Under the pieces are notes generated by a model, which did not search any database, was not told the DNA's origin, and saw only the letters and a list, made by a program, of their open reading frames with translations. The translations under genes were made by a program, and so were the position numbers. From assembly GCA_027081405.1 (NCBI GenBank), contig JALWKO010000049.1, forward strand, positions 43,090 to 107,089: 64,000 nucleotides of DNA, given 5' to 3'. This stretch comes from Campylobacteraceae bacterium. Its GTDB lineage: Bacteria; Campylobacterota; Campylobacteria; Campylobacterales; Sulfurovaceae. Of the stretch, positions 33,201 to 42,688 are shown piece after piece; within the stretch, counting starts at the first letter, position 1, and each line of letters starts with the position of its first letter.

Positions 33201-35033
33201 ATGGACGAGGCGGAGGCCAAAGCGCTTTTTCGCAAACTGAAAATCCGCACCCTTCTGGATCTGGCACTGATCCTGCCGAGCTCCTACGAAGACACCCGAC
33301 TGAGCCCCCGGATCGAGGCGGGGAAGACCCAGACTTTCGAAGCGGAGGTGATCGATCGGCGGATCCGGGGGGCGCGGATGCAGGTACGCTTCCGTCTCCC
33401 GGCACTGGGGCGGCAGATCGCGGGGGTGTTTTTCAAAGCGACCCCGTATCATCAGCGCCTCTTCGAACCGGGGAGCCGCCATATCATCCACGGCAAGGTG
33501 ACTCTCTACAACGGCTGGCCCCAGATGGCCCAGCCCCGCTCCCTCAAAGAGTACGGACGGATCCTCCCCCGATACAAAACCCCTCTGACCGAATCGAAAA
33601 TGCGCGAACTGATCCGCACCTACGTCACCGAACGCAATCTCTACGCCGAAGGGCTCCAAAGCGCCGAAATCCAGATGCTTATGCGGCGCCATTTCCCCGA
33701 TCTTTTTGCCGGAGCGGGGGAGCTCTCTACCGTCCCCGAAGGGGAGGAGCTGCGCCTGCTCAAATTCGTCGAAGCCTTCAACCATCTGCGCAAGCTCCGC
33801 TCCAAACGCCGGGAGTATCCGGCACTCAAAGCTCTGGATGCCTCCCCCGAGCCGTTTCTTCGATCGCTTCCCTTTTCATTGACCGAAGATCAGGAGCGGG
33901 TGATCGGGGAGATCCGCAGGGATCTGGCCCGCGACGATCGGGCCGCCCGCCGGATGGTAATCGGAGACGTGGGCAGCGGCAAGACGATCGTCATCCTTGC
34001 CGCGGCTTTCATCGCCGGGTCCGCGCGATCCTATCTCATGGCCCCCACCTCGATCCTGGCCCGGCAGCTCTACGAGGAGGCGCGCCGATTTCTCCCCGCC
34101 GATTTCCCCGTCGCCCTGCTCACCCAGTCGTCCCGGGAGGGGGAGCCGCAAAAGGCCCATCTGATCATCGGCACCCATGCGCTGCTCTACCAAGACGAAC
34201 TCCCCGAAGCGGCCCTGGTGATGGTGGACGAACAACACCGCTTCGGGACCCGCCAGCGCGCCGCCCTCGAAGCCCTCGTCAGCCGCGGGGAGCGGCGTCC
34301 CCACTATCTGCAGTTTTCGGCCACCCCGATCCCCCGGACCCAGGCGATGATGGAATCGGAGCTCGTGGACGTGAGCCTCATCACCCAAACTCCGTTCGAA
34401 AAGGAGATCGAATCGCGGATCGTCTCCCGGGAGGACTTCCCGGCGCTGATGGAACATATCCGCTCCGAAGTCGTCGCGGGAAGGCAGGTGCTCATCGTCT
34501 ATCCTCTCGTCGAGGAGAGTGAAGAGATCCCCTACCAGTCGATCGACGAGGCACGGGGATTCTGGGAGAACCGTTTCGAGGGGGTCTACATCACCCACGG
34601 AAAGGACAAAAACAAAGAAGCGATCCTCCTGGAATTCCGGGAAAAGGGTTCGATCCTCCTGGCGACCACGGTGATCGAAGTGGGGATCAGCCTCCCACGA
34701 TTGGATACCGTCGTCATCGTCGGTGCCGAACGGCTGGGGTTGGCCACGCTCCATCAGCTCCGGGGACGGGTGGGGCGCTACGGCCGGAAAGGGTGGTGCT
34801 ACCTTTTTACCCGTCATCCCGAGAGCAGCCGCTTACGCGATTTTTGCCGGACGACCAGCGGCTTCGAGATCGCCCGGCTCGATCTGGCCTACCGAGACAG
34901 CGGAGACATCCTGGACGGAACGATTCAGAGCGGGCAGAAATTCCGCTGGCTCGATCTGGCCGAGGACGAGGCGATCATCGCCGAAGCGAAGGGGCGGATC
35001 GAAGCGCTTTCGCGTAGAGAGCGATCGTCGTAG
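33201..35033 (+). CDS. recG: ATP-dependent DNA helicase RecG
   Basis: 610 residues, shorter than the enterobacterial 690 but normal for Campylobacterota. It reverses stalled forks and processes recombination intermediates. The wedge/OB domain is at about 40-130. The helicase core has GDVGSGKT (about 255), a DEQH box (about 343), FSATPIPRT, TTVIEVGISLP and LHQLRGRVGRYGRKGWCYL. The C-terminal TSGFEIARLDLAYRDSGDILD is diagnostic of RecG. The last 59 bases overlap the convergent transglycosylase gene. Confidence 0.95.
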   Translation: MDEAEAKALFRKLKIRTLLDLALILPSSYEDTRLSPRIEAGKTQTFEAEVIDRRIRGARMQVRFRLPALGRQIAGVFFKATPYHQRLFEPGSRHIIHGKVTLYNGWPQMAQPRSLKEYGRILPRYKTPLTESKMRELIRTYVTERNLYAEGLQSAEIQMLMRRHFPDLFAGAGELSTVPEGEELRLLKFVEAFNHLRKLRSKRREYPALKALDASPEPFLRSLPFSLTEDQERVIGEIRRDLARDDRAARRMVIGDVGSGKTIVILAAAFIAGSARSYLMAPTSILARQLYEEARRFLPADFPVALLTQSSREGEPQKAHLIIGTHALLYQDELPEAALVMVDEQHRFGTRQRAALEALVSRGERRPHYLQFSATPIPRTQAMMESELVDVSLITQTPFEKEIESRIVSREDFPALMEHIRSEVVAGRQVLIVYPLVEESEEIPYQSIDEARGFWENRFEGVYITHGKDKNKEAILLEFREKGSILLATTVIEVGISLPRLDTVVIVGAERLGLATLHQLRGRVGRYGRKGWCYLFTRHPESSRLRDFCRTTSGFEIARLDLAYRDSGDILDGTIQSGQKFRWLDLAEDEAIIAEAKGRIEALSRRERSS

Positions 35034-36108
35034 CGTAGCGCTTGGAGGCGTTGTAGAGGGTGATGATCCGGTAGTTGCGATCCCCAAGGAAAAGATCCCA
35101 CCGTTTCCCGTCCCGCATCCGGATGAAATAGGCTTTCGGATCCACGAAACGCCCGGCGGGGGTGATCCCGTAGCGCCGCAGCGTCGCGAGGGGGTAGAGG
35201 CTTTTGTAGGAGCTGCGTAGCCGCAAAAACCCCTCCCCCTCATGACGCGCCCGCACCAGCGTGGGGCGGTCGTCACGCCAGCCGTGGCGATGGAGGAAGT
35301 GGGCGATGGAGCCGATGCAGTCGGCCATGGAGTCGGGATCCTTGCGCCCGTCCCCGTCCAGGTCGACCCCGTAGCGCAGCTGAATCGAGGGGACCTGCTG
35401 CACGCACCCCATCGCCCCGGCGAACGATCCGCGCAGTTTCGTCACGTCCAGTCGGTTTTTTCGGGCCAGGATCAGGAGATCTTCGAGTTCGTGGCGGAAA
35501 AAGCGCTGCTTGCGGTTGGGGTTGAAAGCCAACGTCACCAATGAGTCGAAAACCGGATATTCGCGGCCGTAGAGGCCGAATTTGCTCTCGACCCGGATGA
35601 AGGCGGTGATGATCTCGGGCGAGACGCCGTAGCGGCGGGAGGCTTTGGCCAGCCAGCGACGGTAGCGGTGCATGAAGCGGCGTCCCAGCTCCACACTGTC
35701 GCGTACGAGGATTTTGCTCTTGTAGCGGTGCCAGCTGTAGTCGGTCTTGCCCACTTTGACCCGCCCCTGATAACGGGCCAGCGTCTCCCCCTGGTGGCGG
35801 ACCGTTTGAAGCAGCCCGAGCAGCCGCCCCTCGTCGAAGCCGTGGCGCAGGTGCATCCGGTGGACGAACGCCCGGGCGGCCGGGAGGCGGGAGTAGTCGA
35901 TGCGCTCCGCCTGCAAGGGAACGAGGGTGAGGAATACAAAGAAAATGAGGAACCGAAGTTTGGAAACGAGTAACTGATTTTCGATGGAGAATGGAGAATG
36001 GAGAATGGAGAATTTCGGGGCGCTGCTGCGCAACGCGTATTTTTGGAGACGGGACTTCAGTCCCGTTTTGCAGGGTTGAACCCCCGCCTTCTGTTCCTTA
36101 CTCTTCAC
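34975..36108 (-). CDS. mltB: Lytic murein transglycosylase, MltB type
   Basis: Up to 377 residues from a GTG at 36108, but the first roughly 45 are encoded by repeat DNA, so the true start is uncertain. No ATG precedes the signal peptide-like LVSKLRFLIFFVFLTLVPLQ; the next ATG is near residue 84. The catalytic domain is clear: IITAFIRVESKFGLYG with the catalytic Glu, the GSFAGAMGCVQQVPS motif, and DLDGDGRKDPDSMADCIGSIAHFLHRHGW. It cleaves peptidoglycan to 1,6-anhydro products in the periplasm. It converges on and overlaps recG. Confidence 0.88.
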   Translation of the reverse strand: MKSKEQKAGVQPCKTGLKSRLQKYALRSSAPKFSILHSPFSIENQLLVSKLRFLIFFVFLTLVPLQAERIDYSRLPAARAFVHRMHLRHGFDEGRLLGLLQTVRHQGETLARYQGRVKVGKTDYSWHRYKSKILVRDSVELGRRFMHRYRRWLAKASRRYGVSPEIITAFIRVESKFGLYGREYPVFDSLVTLAFNPNRKQRFFRHELEDLLILARKNRLDVTKLRGSFAGAMGCVQQVPSIQLRYGVDLDGDGRKDPDSMADCIGSIAHFLHRHGWRDDRPTLVRARHEGEGFLRLRSSYKSLYPLATLRRYGITPAGRFVDPKAYFIRMRDGKRWDLFLGDRNYRIITLYNASKRYATTIALYAKALRSAPSLRR

Positions 36109-36122
36109 TCCTCACTCCTCAC
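35982..36122. repeat. Mosaic repeat element at the mltB start
   Basis: It is made of GGAGAAT heptamers (35983-36012), an 18-bp palindrome ACGGGACTTCAGTCCCGT (36049-36066) and CTCCTCA-type heptamers (about 36097-36121, the GAGTGAG unit on the other strand). The element seems to have replaced the normal upstream region of mltB. Confidence 0.75.
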
Positions 36123-36130
36123 TCGGCGAT

Positions 36131-37207
36131 TTACCGTCGGTAAATCGCCGCCAGGTGTTCCATCCGGCTGGTGGCGTTGAGCAGGAGCATATCGGCGATC
36201 ACCAGCGCCGCCATCGCTTCGCAGACCGGTACGGCCCGGATCGCGACGCAGGGGTCGTGGCGCCCTTTGAGTTGGAAGCGCACCGGGTTTCCCTCCATGT
36301 CGATCGTCTCCTGTTCCCGGAAGATCGAGGGGGTGGGTTTGAACCAGGTTTTGACAACGATCGCGTCGCCGTTGCTGATCCCTCCGAGGATCCCCCCGCT
36401 GTGGTTGGAGGCGAACCCCTCCGGACGGATCGGATCGTTGTTTTCGCTCCCGCGCATCCGCGCCGCGGCGATCCCCTCTCCGATCTCCACCGCCTTGGCG
36501 GCGTTGATCGACATCATCGCCTCGGCCAGCTTGGCATCGAGCTTGCCGTAGATCGGCTCCCCGAGCCCCGCCGGGACGCCGCGGGCCCGCACAAGCACCC
36601 CGCCTCCGACCGAGTCGTGGGCCTCTTTGGCTTCCAGCACCGCCGCCTCCCAGCGACTCTGGAGATCGGGATCGAGGGCGAAGAGGGGACTGGTTTTGGC
36701 GTAGTCGAAATCGTTGCGCTTCGCGGGGATCCCCGCGATTTCGAAAATCCCCCCCTCGATCGTGATCCCCAGCGTCGCGAGGAGCTGCTTGGCTACCGCC
36801 CCCGCCGCGACCCGGGCGGCGGTTTCTCTGGCCGAGGAGCGCCCTCCGCCCCGGTAGTCCCGGATCCCGTATTTGTGCCAGTAGGTGAAGTCGGCGTGCC
36901 CCGGCCGGAAGATCCGCTTGACGTTTTCGTAGTCGCGGCTTTTCTGATCGGTGTTGAAGATCACCATCGCGATGGGGGTTCCGGTGCTTTGGCCTTCGAA
37001 GACCCCCGAGAGGATCTCGACCCGGTCGGGCTCTTTGCGGGCGGTGGTGAGTGCGCTCTGCCCCGGGCGGCGCCGGTCGAGCTCGGCCTGGATCGCCGCT
37101 TCGTCGATCGCCAGCCCGGCGGGAACCCCGTCGAGCACGCAGCCGATCGCCCATCCGTGGGATTCCCCGAAGGTGGTCATCACCAGCCGCCGTCCGAAAC
37201 TGTTCAT
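36131..37207 (-). CDS. aroC: Chorismate synthase
   Basis: 358 residues. It performs the FMN-dependent final step of the shikimate pathway, from EPSP to chorismate. Signatures are [19 protein letters not shown] near the N terminus, the RRRPGQS segment, [34 protein letters not shown] and the C-terminal [17 protein letters not shown]. The start overlaps the rnc stop by four bases, and it is the last gene of the TPR-rnhA-rnc-aroC operon. Confidence 0.97.
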   Translation of the reverse strand: MNSFGRRLVMTTFGESHGWAIGCVLDGVPAGLAIDEAAIQAELDRRRPGQSALTTARKEPDRVEILSGVFEGQSTGTPIAMVIFNTDQKSRDYENVKRIFRPGHADFTYWHKYGIRDYRGGGRSSARETAARVAAGAVAKQLLATLGITIEGGIFEIAGIPAKRNDFDYAKTSPLFALDPDLQSRWEAAVLEAKEAHDSVGGGVLVRARGVPAGLGEPIYGKLDAKLAEAMMSINAAKAVEIGEGIAAARMRGSENNDPIRPEGFASNHSGGILGGISNGDAIVVKTWFKPTPSIFREQETIDMEGNPVRFQLKGRHDPCVAIRAVPVCEAMAALVIADMLLLNATSRMEHLAAIYRR

Positions 37208-37887
37208 CCCCGCTCCTTCTTGAGTTTTTTCAGCGCGATTTCGGCCGCTTTCTGCTGGGCGGCTTTCTTGCTCCTTCCTTTGGCGGTGGCGATCACCCTA
37301 CCGTCGAGTTCCACGGCCACCTCGAACTCCTTGCGGTGATCGGGACCGCTGCTGGAGACGAGGCGGTAGTCGGGGGTAACCCCGTGGCTGGCCTGGGTGA
37401 GCTCCTGCAGGGCGGTTTTGTAATCCTTGCACAGGGTGTCCAGGTCGATCCGGGGGTAGGTCTTCTCCAGCAGATCGACGACGATGGAACGGACCTTCTC
37501 CAACCCCGCCTCCAGATAGATCGCTCCGATCACCGCCTCGAAGGCGTTGGAAAGAAGCGAAGGCTTCTCCCTCCCTCGGTTGTTCTCCTCCGCGGGGGAG
37601 AGGTAGATGTAGCGCCCCAGGTCGAGCTCCCGGGCCAGCCGGGCGAAGCCGCTTTCGTTGACCAGGGAGGCGCGGATCTTGGAGAGGACCCCTTCGTCGC
37701 TTTTGGGGAACTTGTGAAAAAGGAATTCCCCGACCACCAGGTCGAGCACCGCGTCGCCGAGAAATTCGAGCCGTTCGTTGTTGTAGGGCTTTTTGTAGCT
37801 TTTGTGGGTGAGGGCCTCGACGATGAGACGGGGGTTTTGGAAGGTATATCCCAGCCGCCGTTCGAGATCGCGGTATTCACGCTCCAT
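37204..37887 (-). CDS. rnc: Ribonuclease III
   Basis: 227 residues. This double-strand-specific RNase processes rRNA and structured mRNAs. The catalytic signature [16 protein letters not shown] lies near residue 38, and the second acidic cluster in [17 protein letters not shown] near residue 115. The C-terminal dsRNA-binding domain (from about 155, [11 protein letters not shown], ending in [20 protein letters not shown]) is complete. Overlaps rnhA by 11 bases and aroC by four. Confidence 0.97.
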   Translation of the reverse strand: MEREYRDLERRLGYTFQNPRLIVEALTHKSYKKPYNNERLEFLGDAVLDLVVGEFLFHKFPKSDEGVLSKIRASLVNESGFARLARELDLGRYIYLSPAEENNRGREKPSLLSNAFEAVIGAIYLEAGLEKVRSIVVDLLEKTYPRIDLDTLCKDYKTALQELTQASHGVTPDYRLVSSSGPDHRKEFEVAVELDGRVIATAKGRSKKAAQQKAAEIALKKLKKERG

Positions 37888-38329
37888 GAGCCTGCTCCTT
37901 TTGGCGTTGCGCCTCCCGGGTCGCCAGGAAGTCGCACCGTTCGTTTTCGGGGTGTCCGTTGTGGCCGCGGACCCATTCGGCCCGCACTTCGTGGGGGGCC
38001 GCCACTTGGAGGTATTCCCGCCACAGATCGGGGTTTTTGACTTTGCGAAAATCCCGGGCGACCCATGCGGGGAGCCACTCGTTGATCCCCTTGGCCACGT
38101 AGCTGCTGTCGGTCACGACCCGGACCCGGCAGGGCTCCTTGAGCATCCGCAGCCCTTCGATGACCGCCCGCAGCTCCATCCGGTTGTTGGTGGTTTGGCG
38201 CTCCCCTCCGACGTACTCCTTGCGCTTGCCTTTGTACTCCAGGATCCCCGCGTAGCCGCCGGGGCCGGGATTGCCGAGGCTGGAACCGTCAGAATAGAGT
38301 GTCACTTCTTTGATCGCGTCGTTTCCCAA
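37877..38329 (-). CDS. rnhA: Ribonuclease HI
   Basis: 150 residues. It degrades RNA in RNA:DNA hybrids. The four acidic catalytic positions are visible in [45 protein letters not shown] and NERCDFLA, with the catalytic His region [11 protein letters not shown]. The start overlaps the end of the TPR gene by 41 bases. Confidence 0.96.
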   Translation of the reverse strand: MGNDAIKEVTLYSDGSSLGNPGPGGYAGILEYKGKRKEYVGGERQTTNNRMELRAVIEGLRMLKEPCRVRVVTDSSYVAKGINEWLPAWVARDFRKVKNPDLWREYLQVAAPHEVRAEWVRGHNGHPENERCDFLATREAQRQKEQAHGA

Positions 38330-39314
38330 GGGTTTCCTCTACTTCGATGGAGTTGAGCGCCATGCATCCCGGACACCGTACGAACGAAACCGGGAAGCTC
38401 CGTTTGCACTCTTTGCACAGGTAGGAAAAGCGCAGCTCCCCTTCGGCGTATCCGCATTGCCGGGCCGCCGCCAGGGTGTCGACGGCGAAGATCCCGGAGC
38501 GCTCCTGGGGGCGCGCGTCGATCTCCCCCCGGGCGAAAAAGATCGCTTCCAGCGTCGGATCGGCCGCAATTATATCCAATCGGAGCGATTCGGCGGGGAG
38601 ATACCACAGCAAATCGAGCACCTCGTTGACCCGGGAGGGATCGAGCCGCTCCCAGGCCTGGGAAGGGTCGATCCGGAACAGTTCGGCCAGAACCGGACGG
38701 TAGAAACGAGAATCTTCGTGCGCGATCCGCGTCAGAGCTTCGAAGCGATCGGCACCCGTAGCGGATCGAAGCTCCAGGAAACGGACGTAGCGTCCGATCG
38801 AGGCCACATCCTCTCCGTTGGCCCGCAGCGTCTCGATCACCTCCCGGGCGCGGGGATAGTCGCGCATCTTTTCGTAGAGGATCTCCAGTTGCAGGAGCAC
38901 GTCGGGACGCCGGGGGTGGCGGGAGAGGATCTCCAGAAAAATCTCCTCGGCCCGCTGCAGAAACCCCGCCCGCAGATAGACCTTGCCCAGATAGACCATC
39001 AGCTCGTCGTCCCGGGTGTGCCGGATCAGATAGAGCAGGATGCTGATCGTCTTGTCGTAGGTGCCGCTCTGCTCGAACGCCCGCGCCAGCAGCAGCAACG
39101 GCTTGGCCATCCCTTCCTCGAACGGCACCTCCTGCTCTTCGAGCGAACAGCTGGCGGTATCGAATTTTTCCAGGAAGGTGCGCAGCCGGGACGCCCGCTT
39201 GCGCTGACGGTAGAGATTCCAGATATGGGCCGCCAGGGCCACCGCGACGGCGATGAGGATCATCAGCGCCACGCTGACGATGGGGTCGCGGTAGTCGGGG
39301 AGAAAATCGTACAC
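38289..39314 (-). CDS. LapB-like membrane-anchored TPR protein with zinc ribbon
   Basis: 341 residues from GTG 39314, chosen for its GAGGAAG site; the ATG-led longer frame reaches back past the promoter. The N terminus has one transmembrane helix (IVSVALMILIAVAVALAAHIWNLY), followed by TPR-like helical pairs at about 50-230. The C terminus has a zinc ribbon, C-x2-C (CKECKRSF) and C-x2-C (VRCPGC). This order is the architecture of LapB/YciM, which tunes lipopolysaccharide synthesis at the inner membrane in other bacteria. The homologous function here is inferred. First gene of the rnhA-rnc-aroC operon. Confidence 0.75.
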   Translation of the reverse strand: MYDFLPDYRDPIVSVALMILIAVAVALAAHIWNLYRQRKRASRLRTFLEKFDTASCSLEEQEVPFEEGMAKPLLLLARAFEQSGTYDKTISILLYLIRHTRDDELMVYLGKVYLRAGFLQRAEEIFLEILSRHPRRPDVLLQLEILYEKMRDYPRAREVIETLRANGEDVASIGRYVRFLELRSATGADRFEALTRIAHEDSRFYRPVLAELFRIDPSQAWERLDPSRVNEVLDLLWYLPAESLRLDIIAADPTLEAIFFARGEIDARPQERSGIFAVDTLAAARQCGYAEGELRFSYLCKECKRSFPVSFVRCPGCMALNSIEVEETLGKRRDQRSDTLF

Positions 39315-39347
39315 CCTGAATCTTCCTCGTTGCGTGTTTTGTCCTGT

Positions 39348-39353
39348 ATTATA
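39348..39353 (-). promoter_or_regulatory. -10 box of the TPR-rnhA-rnc-aroC operon
   Basis: TATAAT on the minus strand lies 33 bases before the GTG start of the TPR gene, giving a short leader with its GAGGAAG site. Confidence 0.6.
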
Positions 39354-39415
39354 GCGGGTATCGCCTCCCCCATCGCCTCCTGGAGCCCGTGTCGCCGACG
39401 GCGCGGATTTTACAC

Positions 39416-39421
39416 TATAAT
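39416..39421 (+). promoter_or_regulatory. dnaG -10 box positioned for a leaderless transcript
   Basis: TATAAT ends only six bases before the dnaG ATG, so the expected start of transcription coincides with the A of the ATG. There is no Shine-Dalgarno sequence. Confidence 0.5.
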
Positions 39422-39427
39422 CCCCCC

Positions 39428-41086
39428 ATGATCGATCCCGCATCCATCGAAGCCCTCAAACAGTCCATCGACATCGTCGACGTAATCGGAAACTACCTCG
39501 AGCTCAAGAAGGCGGGGGCGAACTACAAATGCAACTGCCCCTTCCACGGCGAAAAGACCCCGAGCTTCAACGTCAACCCCCAGCGGCAGATTTTCCACTG
39601 TTTCGGATGCGGCATCGGCGGCGACGCGATCAAATTTGTCATGGAGTACGAGAAGCTCAGCTATCCCGAGGCGATCGAGAAGCTGGCCGCCATGTACAAC
39701 TTCACCCTCCGCTACACCAAAGGAAGCGGCGACTACAGCCAGGCCAAACGGGTGCTGGAGCTGATGCAGCATTTCTATACCGCCACCCTCGATCGGACCC
39801 CCCATGCGCTGGAGTACCTCCGCTCCCGGGGGGTGAGCCAGAGCTCCATCGAGGCGTTCGGGATCGGATACGCCCCCGGGACCCGGGCGATCATGGACCA
39901 TCTGGCCAAAAACCACATCCCCCTCCCCCAGGCCAAGGAGGCCGGGGTCATCGCCCAGGGGGAAGAGGGGCGCCACTATCCCCGGCTCATCGAGCGGATC
40001 ACCTTCCCCATCTACTCCCCCGCCGGGGCGCTGGTGGGGTTCGGCGGACGGACGCTGGGGGACCATCCGGCCAAATACATCAACTCCCCCCAGACCCGCC
40101 TCTTCAACAAATCCCGGCTCCTCTACGGATACCACCGGGCCAAGGAGAGCATCTACCGCCAGAAAGAGCTGATCGTCACCGAAGGGTATCTGGATGTGAT
40201 CATGCTCCACCAGGCGGGGTTCACCCAGGCGGTGGCGACGCTGGGGACGGCGTTGACGGCGGAGCACCTGCCGCTGCTGCGCAAAGGGGAGCCCTCGGTC
40301 ACCCTGGCGTACGACGGGGACGCGGCGGGGGTGGCCGCGGCCCTCAAAGCCGCCCGGCTGTTGAGCGCCCACGGCTTCGAAGGGAGAGTAGTCCTCTTCC
40401 CCGGGGGGCAGGATCCTGCCGACATGGTCCATACGGGCAGGCTCGCCGAACTGCGGAGCCTTCTGGCGGGGGGGAGCGATCTGATCGGTTTCGTCCTCGA
40501 ACGGATCGCCGCCCAACACGACCTTTCCAACCCCCGCCAGAAAGAGCGGGCCTTCAACGAAATGCGCACCTATCTGTCCACCCTCTCCCCGATCGTACGG
40601 GAGAGCGTCATCCCCCGGGCCGCCGGACTACTGGGGGTCTCGGCGGCGCTCTTTGGGAAACGACAGCCTCCACGCTTTGAGGAGCGCACCCCCGAAACGG
40701 CCGAAGATCCGGTCTGGCTCTCGATCCTCCGGACGATGCTCGAACGAGAACGCCTCGTGGAGGAGGTGCTCGACCTGATCAACCCTTCGATGGCCGGCAC
40801 CCACGCTCCGGCGCTGGAGGCTCTGGCCCGGGGCGATCGGAACCATCCGGGGCTGCGTCGGATCGCCGTGGACGAATCGATCCCCGTTTTGGACGATGAG
40901 GCCTTTTACGACACCCTCCGCGCCCAGATCGAACGCCGTTACCGCCTCGCCCTGGCCCGCCTGAGTCGGGATACCTCGATCCCCTACACGAAAAAAAGCT
41001 ACTGGATCCGGAAAATCAAAACCGATATACTTCCCCGACTGAAAAAAGGAGAACTGGTACCCTATGCAAGCGATTTCACTCTTTAG
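39428..41086 (+). CDS. dnaG: DNA primase
   Basis: 552 residues from ATG 39428 (MIDPASIEALK, the usual primase beginning); a longer frame from 39389 crosses the promoter. DnaG makes RNA primers for replication. The CHC2 zinc finger is C37-x2-H40...C58-x2-C61. The TOPRIM core shows VTEGYLDVIMLHQAGF and YDGDAAGVAAALKAA. The C-terminal helicase-interacting part is short and divergent, as in other Campylobacterota. The apparent leaderless start suggests unusual initiation. Overlaps the next gene by 23 bases. Confidence 0.95.
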   Translation: MIDPASIEALKQSIDIVDVIGNYLELKKAGANYKCNCPFHGEKTPSFNVNPQRQIFHCFGCGIGGDAIKFVMEYEKLSYPEAIEKLAAMYNFTLRYTKGSGDYSQAKRVLELMQHFYTATLDRTPHALEYLRSRGVSQSSIEAFGIGYAPGTRAIMDHLAKNHIPLPQAKEAGVIAQGEEGRHYPRLIERITFPIYSPAGALVGFGGRTLGDHPAKYINSPQTRLFNKSRLLYGYHRAKESIYRQKELIVTEGYLDVIMLHQAGFTQAVATLGTALTAEHLPLLRKGEPSVTLAYDGDAAGVAAALKAARLLSAHGFEGRVVLFPGGQDPADMVHTGRLAELRSLLAGGSDLIGFVLERIAAQHDLSNPRQKERAFNEMRTYLSTLSPIVRESVIPRAAGLLGVSAALFGKRQPPRFEERTPETAEDPVWLSILRTMLERERLVEEVLDLINPSMAGTHAPALEALARGDRNHPGLRRIAVDESIPVLDDEAFYDTLRAQIERRYRLALARLSRDTSIPYTKKSYWIRKIKTDILPRLKKGELVPYASDFTL

Positions 41087-42047
41087 CGGCGGCCTGGACA
41101 GCATGCTGGCGATCCGGCTCATCGCCGATCAGGGGATCGACATGATCGCCCTGCACGTACGCACCGGCTTCGGCTCGACCCGGGACGTCACCGAGGAGCT
41201 ACGCCGACGGGCCGAGATGGCCGGGGCCGAACTCCGCATCGCCGACGTCCGAGAGGAGTACATCCAGAAAATCCTTTTCGATCCGGTCTACGGCTACGGG
41301 AAAAACTTCAACCCCTGCATCGACTGCCACGGATACATGTTCCGGATCGCCCGAAAGCTGATGGAGGACTGGGACGCGTCGTTTCTGGTCACCGGAGAGG
41401 TGGTGGGGCAGCGCCCCATGAGCCAGCGTCCCGAAGCCCTCAAACAGGTCAGCGCCCTGGCCGGTGACGAGGAGAAGCTCATCGTCCGCCCCCTCTCGGC
41501 CAAACTGCTCGAGCCCACCACGCCGGAGATCGAAGGGTGGATCGATCGGGAGAAACTCCTGGACATTAGCGGACGCAGCCGGGAGCGGCAGTTGAAAATG
41601 GCGGCGGAGTACGGCTGGGAGGATTACGAAAGCCCCGCCGGAGGCTGCCTGCTGACCGAACCGGCCTTCAGCGCCAAACTGCGGGATTTCATCGCCCACG
41701 AGGAGTTCGGCGTGGAGGACATCGACCTGCTCAAATACGGCCGCCATTTCCGCCTGCCTGAGGGCGCCAAATTGGTCGTCGGACGCCACAAGGAGGACAA
41801 CGAGGCGTTGATGAAGATCGAAAACCCCGACTATATCCCGATCCGCCTGCCGGTGACGGGCCCCTTTTCGCTCCTGTATCGGGGCGCCTCCGAAGCCGAC
41901 CGCCGATTGGCCGCCCGGATCGCGCTGACCTACGGCAAAAGCCGCCCCGGGGAGCGCTACCGGGTCAAAGTGGGCGATGAAGAATACCAAGTAGAGCCTC
42001 TCGACAGCAAAGCCGAAGCCCAGCGGTATTTCGTCCTGAAGCCCTGA
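41064..42047 (+). CDS. PP-loop ATPase of the tRNA-thiolation type (ThiI/MnmA-like)
   Basis: 327 residues, start overlapping dnaG. The N-terminal ATP-pyrophosphatase P-loop is SGGLDS at residues 8-13. A C-x2-C pair (PCIDCHGYMF) follows near residue 85, then VTGEVVGQRPMSQR and the PAGGCLLTEPAFSAKLRDF segment typical of this group. The C-terminal roughly 100 residues resemble the NFACT-R-like tail seen in epsilonproteobacterial members. It probably activates a tRNA uridine for sulfur transfer; the exact base is not predictable. Confidence 0.75.
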   Translation: MQAISLFSGGLDSMLAIRLIADQGIDMIALHVRTGFGSTRDVTEELRRRAEMAGAELRIADVREEYIQKILFDPVYGYGKNFNPCIDCHGYMFRIARKLMEDWDASFLVTGEVVGQRPMSQRPEALKQVSALAGDEEKLIVRPLSAKLLEPTTPEIEGWIDREKLLDISGRSRERQLKMAAEYGWEDYESPAGGCLLTEPAFSAKLRDFIAHEEFGVEDIDLLKYGRHFRLPEGAKLVVGRHKEDNEALMKIENPDYIPIRLPVTGPFSLLYRGASEADRRLAARIALTYGKSRPGERYRVKVGDEEYQVEPLDSKAEAQRYFVLKP

Positions 42048-42654
42048 ATCTACTTTAACAAGGTTGAGGCTGGCGACGAAGCCAATCGGACGAAGAAAGT
42101 CTCAAAAAATATGAAATATTCATTGAATCGTTCATATCTCGAATTAGCCATTGTTCTAATTGCCGATGTTGTTTTGTATTTTAAAATAGATAACGTAGGT
42201 TTTGATCTCAAGGGATTATTTACAATATTTTTGTCAATTATCGCGTTTGTGGCCACTATAGCAGGCTTTGTTTCGCTGATAATAGATGTCGACAAATGGA
42301 TAGTAGATAACAAACCTACTTTTTTCAAGGGCTACTCATATCTCAAAATATTTCTCGGTATTCTCTTTGTCATTTTCGCGGTTTTTCTCTTGTCAGAAAT
42401 TGCTTTTGACCACTCATCTTTAGATGATTTTATCTACTCTGTTTTGGGTATTGTATTTGTTGGCTTATTTCTCTACATTGGAGGTGTTTTGATTTCAAAA
42501 GGGTATAAAAACCTCAAAGAGCAATAATTTTGGATTAAGCGTATTCATCCTGATGTTGAGTTCTTCGCGTTTTCTTTTTCCTTGCTTCGTTTCGTTTTTT
42601 CTTGTCGCAATACAAAGAAAAACAAATGAAGGAGTTACCGCAGCGGTATTTCGT
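42021..42654. repeat. 14-bp direct repeats bordering an AT-rich insertion
   Basis: CAGCGGTATTTCGT occurs at 42021-42034, inside the last codons of the PP-loop gene, and again at 42641-42654, exactly 620 bp on. The DNA between is strongly AT-rich compared with both flanks and holds one membrane-protein gene. The second copy still reads as R-Y-F-V in one frame, so it looks like a duplicated gene end left by an insertion. Confidence 0.65.
42111..42527 (+). CDS. Four-helix membrane protein in an AT-rich cassette
   Basis: 138 residues with four hydrophobic segments (about 10-26, 35-60, 80-100, 108-130) and a basic end (SKGYKNLKEQ). Base composition and codon choice (ATT, TTT, AAA, TTA) differ sharply from every neighbour. 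There is no strong Shine-Dalgarno site. No family is recognised. It appears to be acquired cargo, as in small orphan membrane genes of AT-rich insertions. Confidence 0.65.
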   Translation: MKYSLNRSYLELAIVLIADVVLYFKIDNVGFDLKGLFTIFLSIIAFVATIAGFVSLIIDVDKWIVDNKPTFFKGYSYLKIFLGILFVIFAVFLLSEIAFDHSSLDDFIYSVLGIVFVGLFLYIGGVLISKGYKNLKEQ

Positions 42655-42688
42655 GCAGTCGTCTGATGCCCGAGGGGTATCGTCGGGT

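Noticed and set aside
33125-34522. 465-codon open frame overlapping recG in another frame
   Set aside because: Arg/Pro-rich shadow of recG, which has all helicase motifs.
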